This document shows, in pieces, positions 63,719-64,000 of a stretch of DNA of 64,000 nt. Numbering within the stretch: position 1 is the first letter of the stretch; each line of letters starts with the position of its first letter. The DNA lies in NCBI RefSeq assembly GCF_016587415.1, contig NZ_BNJI01000001.1:124001-188000 (forward strand), written 5' to 3'. Both the position numbers and the translations under genes were made by a program. The DNA comes from Ktedonobacter sp. SOSP1-85. GTDB lineage: Bacteria > Chloroflexota > Ktedonobacteria > Ktedonobacterales > Ktedonobacteraceae. The notes under the pieces are model-generated. The model was not told where the DNA came from and made no database searches. It saw only the letters and a program-made list of their open reading frames with translations.

Positions 63719-64000
63719 ATGTCGAATACCAAGCCGACCAAGCGTCTCACGCCTGCGTCGAGTGAGACGCTCCTCACGCTTCTTGAGACACTTCCTGGGG
63801 CCTTGTTTGTCGTCGATGATGCCGCCACGATTATGTATGCCAATGCCAGCGCGCAGGCCATCCTAGGCGCCACACGAGAGGACGTAGTGGGCAAGCCCTT
63901 GTGGCGCGGTGCTCCACAGCTGGTGAGCACCGCCCTCTACCAGGCCGTCCAGCAGACCAGACAGACCCAGGCACCAACGGAAGTGGAGTATGTGTCTCCC
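63719..64000 (+). CDS. PAS-domain sensor protein, runs off the window
   Basis: The frame is open to the window end, 94 codons visible: TLLETLPGALFVVDDAATIM, then YANASAQAILGATREDVVGK, the classic PAS start; likely a sensor kinase or diguanylate cyclase. AAGGGAG lies 12 nt before the ATG; an in-frame ATG 33 nt upstream (63686) is an alternative. Confidence 0.75.
   Translation, partial: MSNTKPTKRLTPASSETLLTLLETLPGALFVVDDAATIMYANASAQAILGATREDVVGKPLWRGAPQLVSTALYQAVQQTRQTQAPTEVEYVSP

Overview
The window looks like accessory chromosome from a large, IS-rich, mid-GC genome of the Ktedonobacteria (Chloroflexota). The lineage is inferred from the mix of features: a MalT-like LuxR giant regulator next to a 69-residue small protein, small single-TM secreted proteins, DHA1 permeases and FAD enzymes, WXG100 proteins with an EccC-type ATPase, many IS families, and short Shine-Dalgarno-led genes in small operons. 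No rRNA, tRNA or CRISPR array was recognised.

Layout. 1-20 kb: metabolic and stress genes (short-chain dehydrogenase, molybdopterin oxidoreductase, Ada-AlkA fusion, multicopper oxidase, FAD monooxygenase, LUD protein, double SnoaL protein, giant LuxR regulator, VOC protein). Between them lie one intact IS and tails of dead genes (two D-Ala-D-Ala carboxypeptidase ends, an FAD-protein start, an alpha/beta-hydrolase start). 20.4-24.7 kb: two ISL3 elements almost touching; the second carries a 650-nt ORF-less group II intron inside its transposase gene. 25-38.4 kb: TfdB-like monooxygenase, methyltransferase, frameshifted nucleotidyltransferase, decayed transposases, MFS exporter, NmrA-cupin fusion, truncated quinone reductase and HD-domain protein. 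A 263-bp region is duplicated upstream of both the monooxygenase and the HD gene.

38.9-49.2 kb is the most interesting part: a compact type VII-like secretion locus. It holds two WXG100-type small proteins, a WXG-TM-proline-rich-EndoU toxin with a putative immunity gene, a YukD/EsaB ubiquitin-like protein, a three-ATPase EccC/EssC motor and a TIR-TM-lectin-like membrane protein. Facing them on the other strand are a protein kinase, a von Willebrand A protein and the tail of a PP2C phosphatase, resembling the TerY-P phosphorylation triad. Canonical membrane partners (EccB/D/E or EsaA/EssA/EssB) are not seen here, so either other genes do this work or the system is of a different design.

49.4-64 kb: a broken MarR gene with a strong promoter, a run of four perfect dyads, an IS6 element that also contains an ORF-less group II intron, a PAS histidine kinase, a GlxA-type AraC regulator, an IS3 element nested in an IS110 transposase gene, a small membrane protein flanked by 44-bp inverted repeats, an alpha/beta hydrolase, an intact quinone reductase followed by a truncated NmrA gene, and the start of a PAS protein running off the window. 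Gene truncation at IS borders is the dominant pattern across the window.
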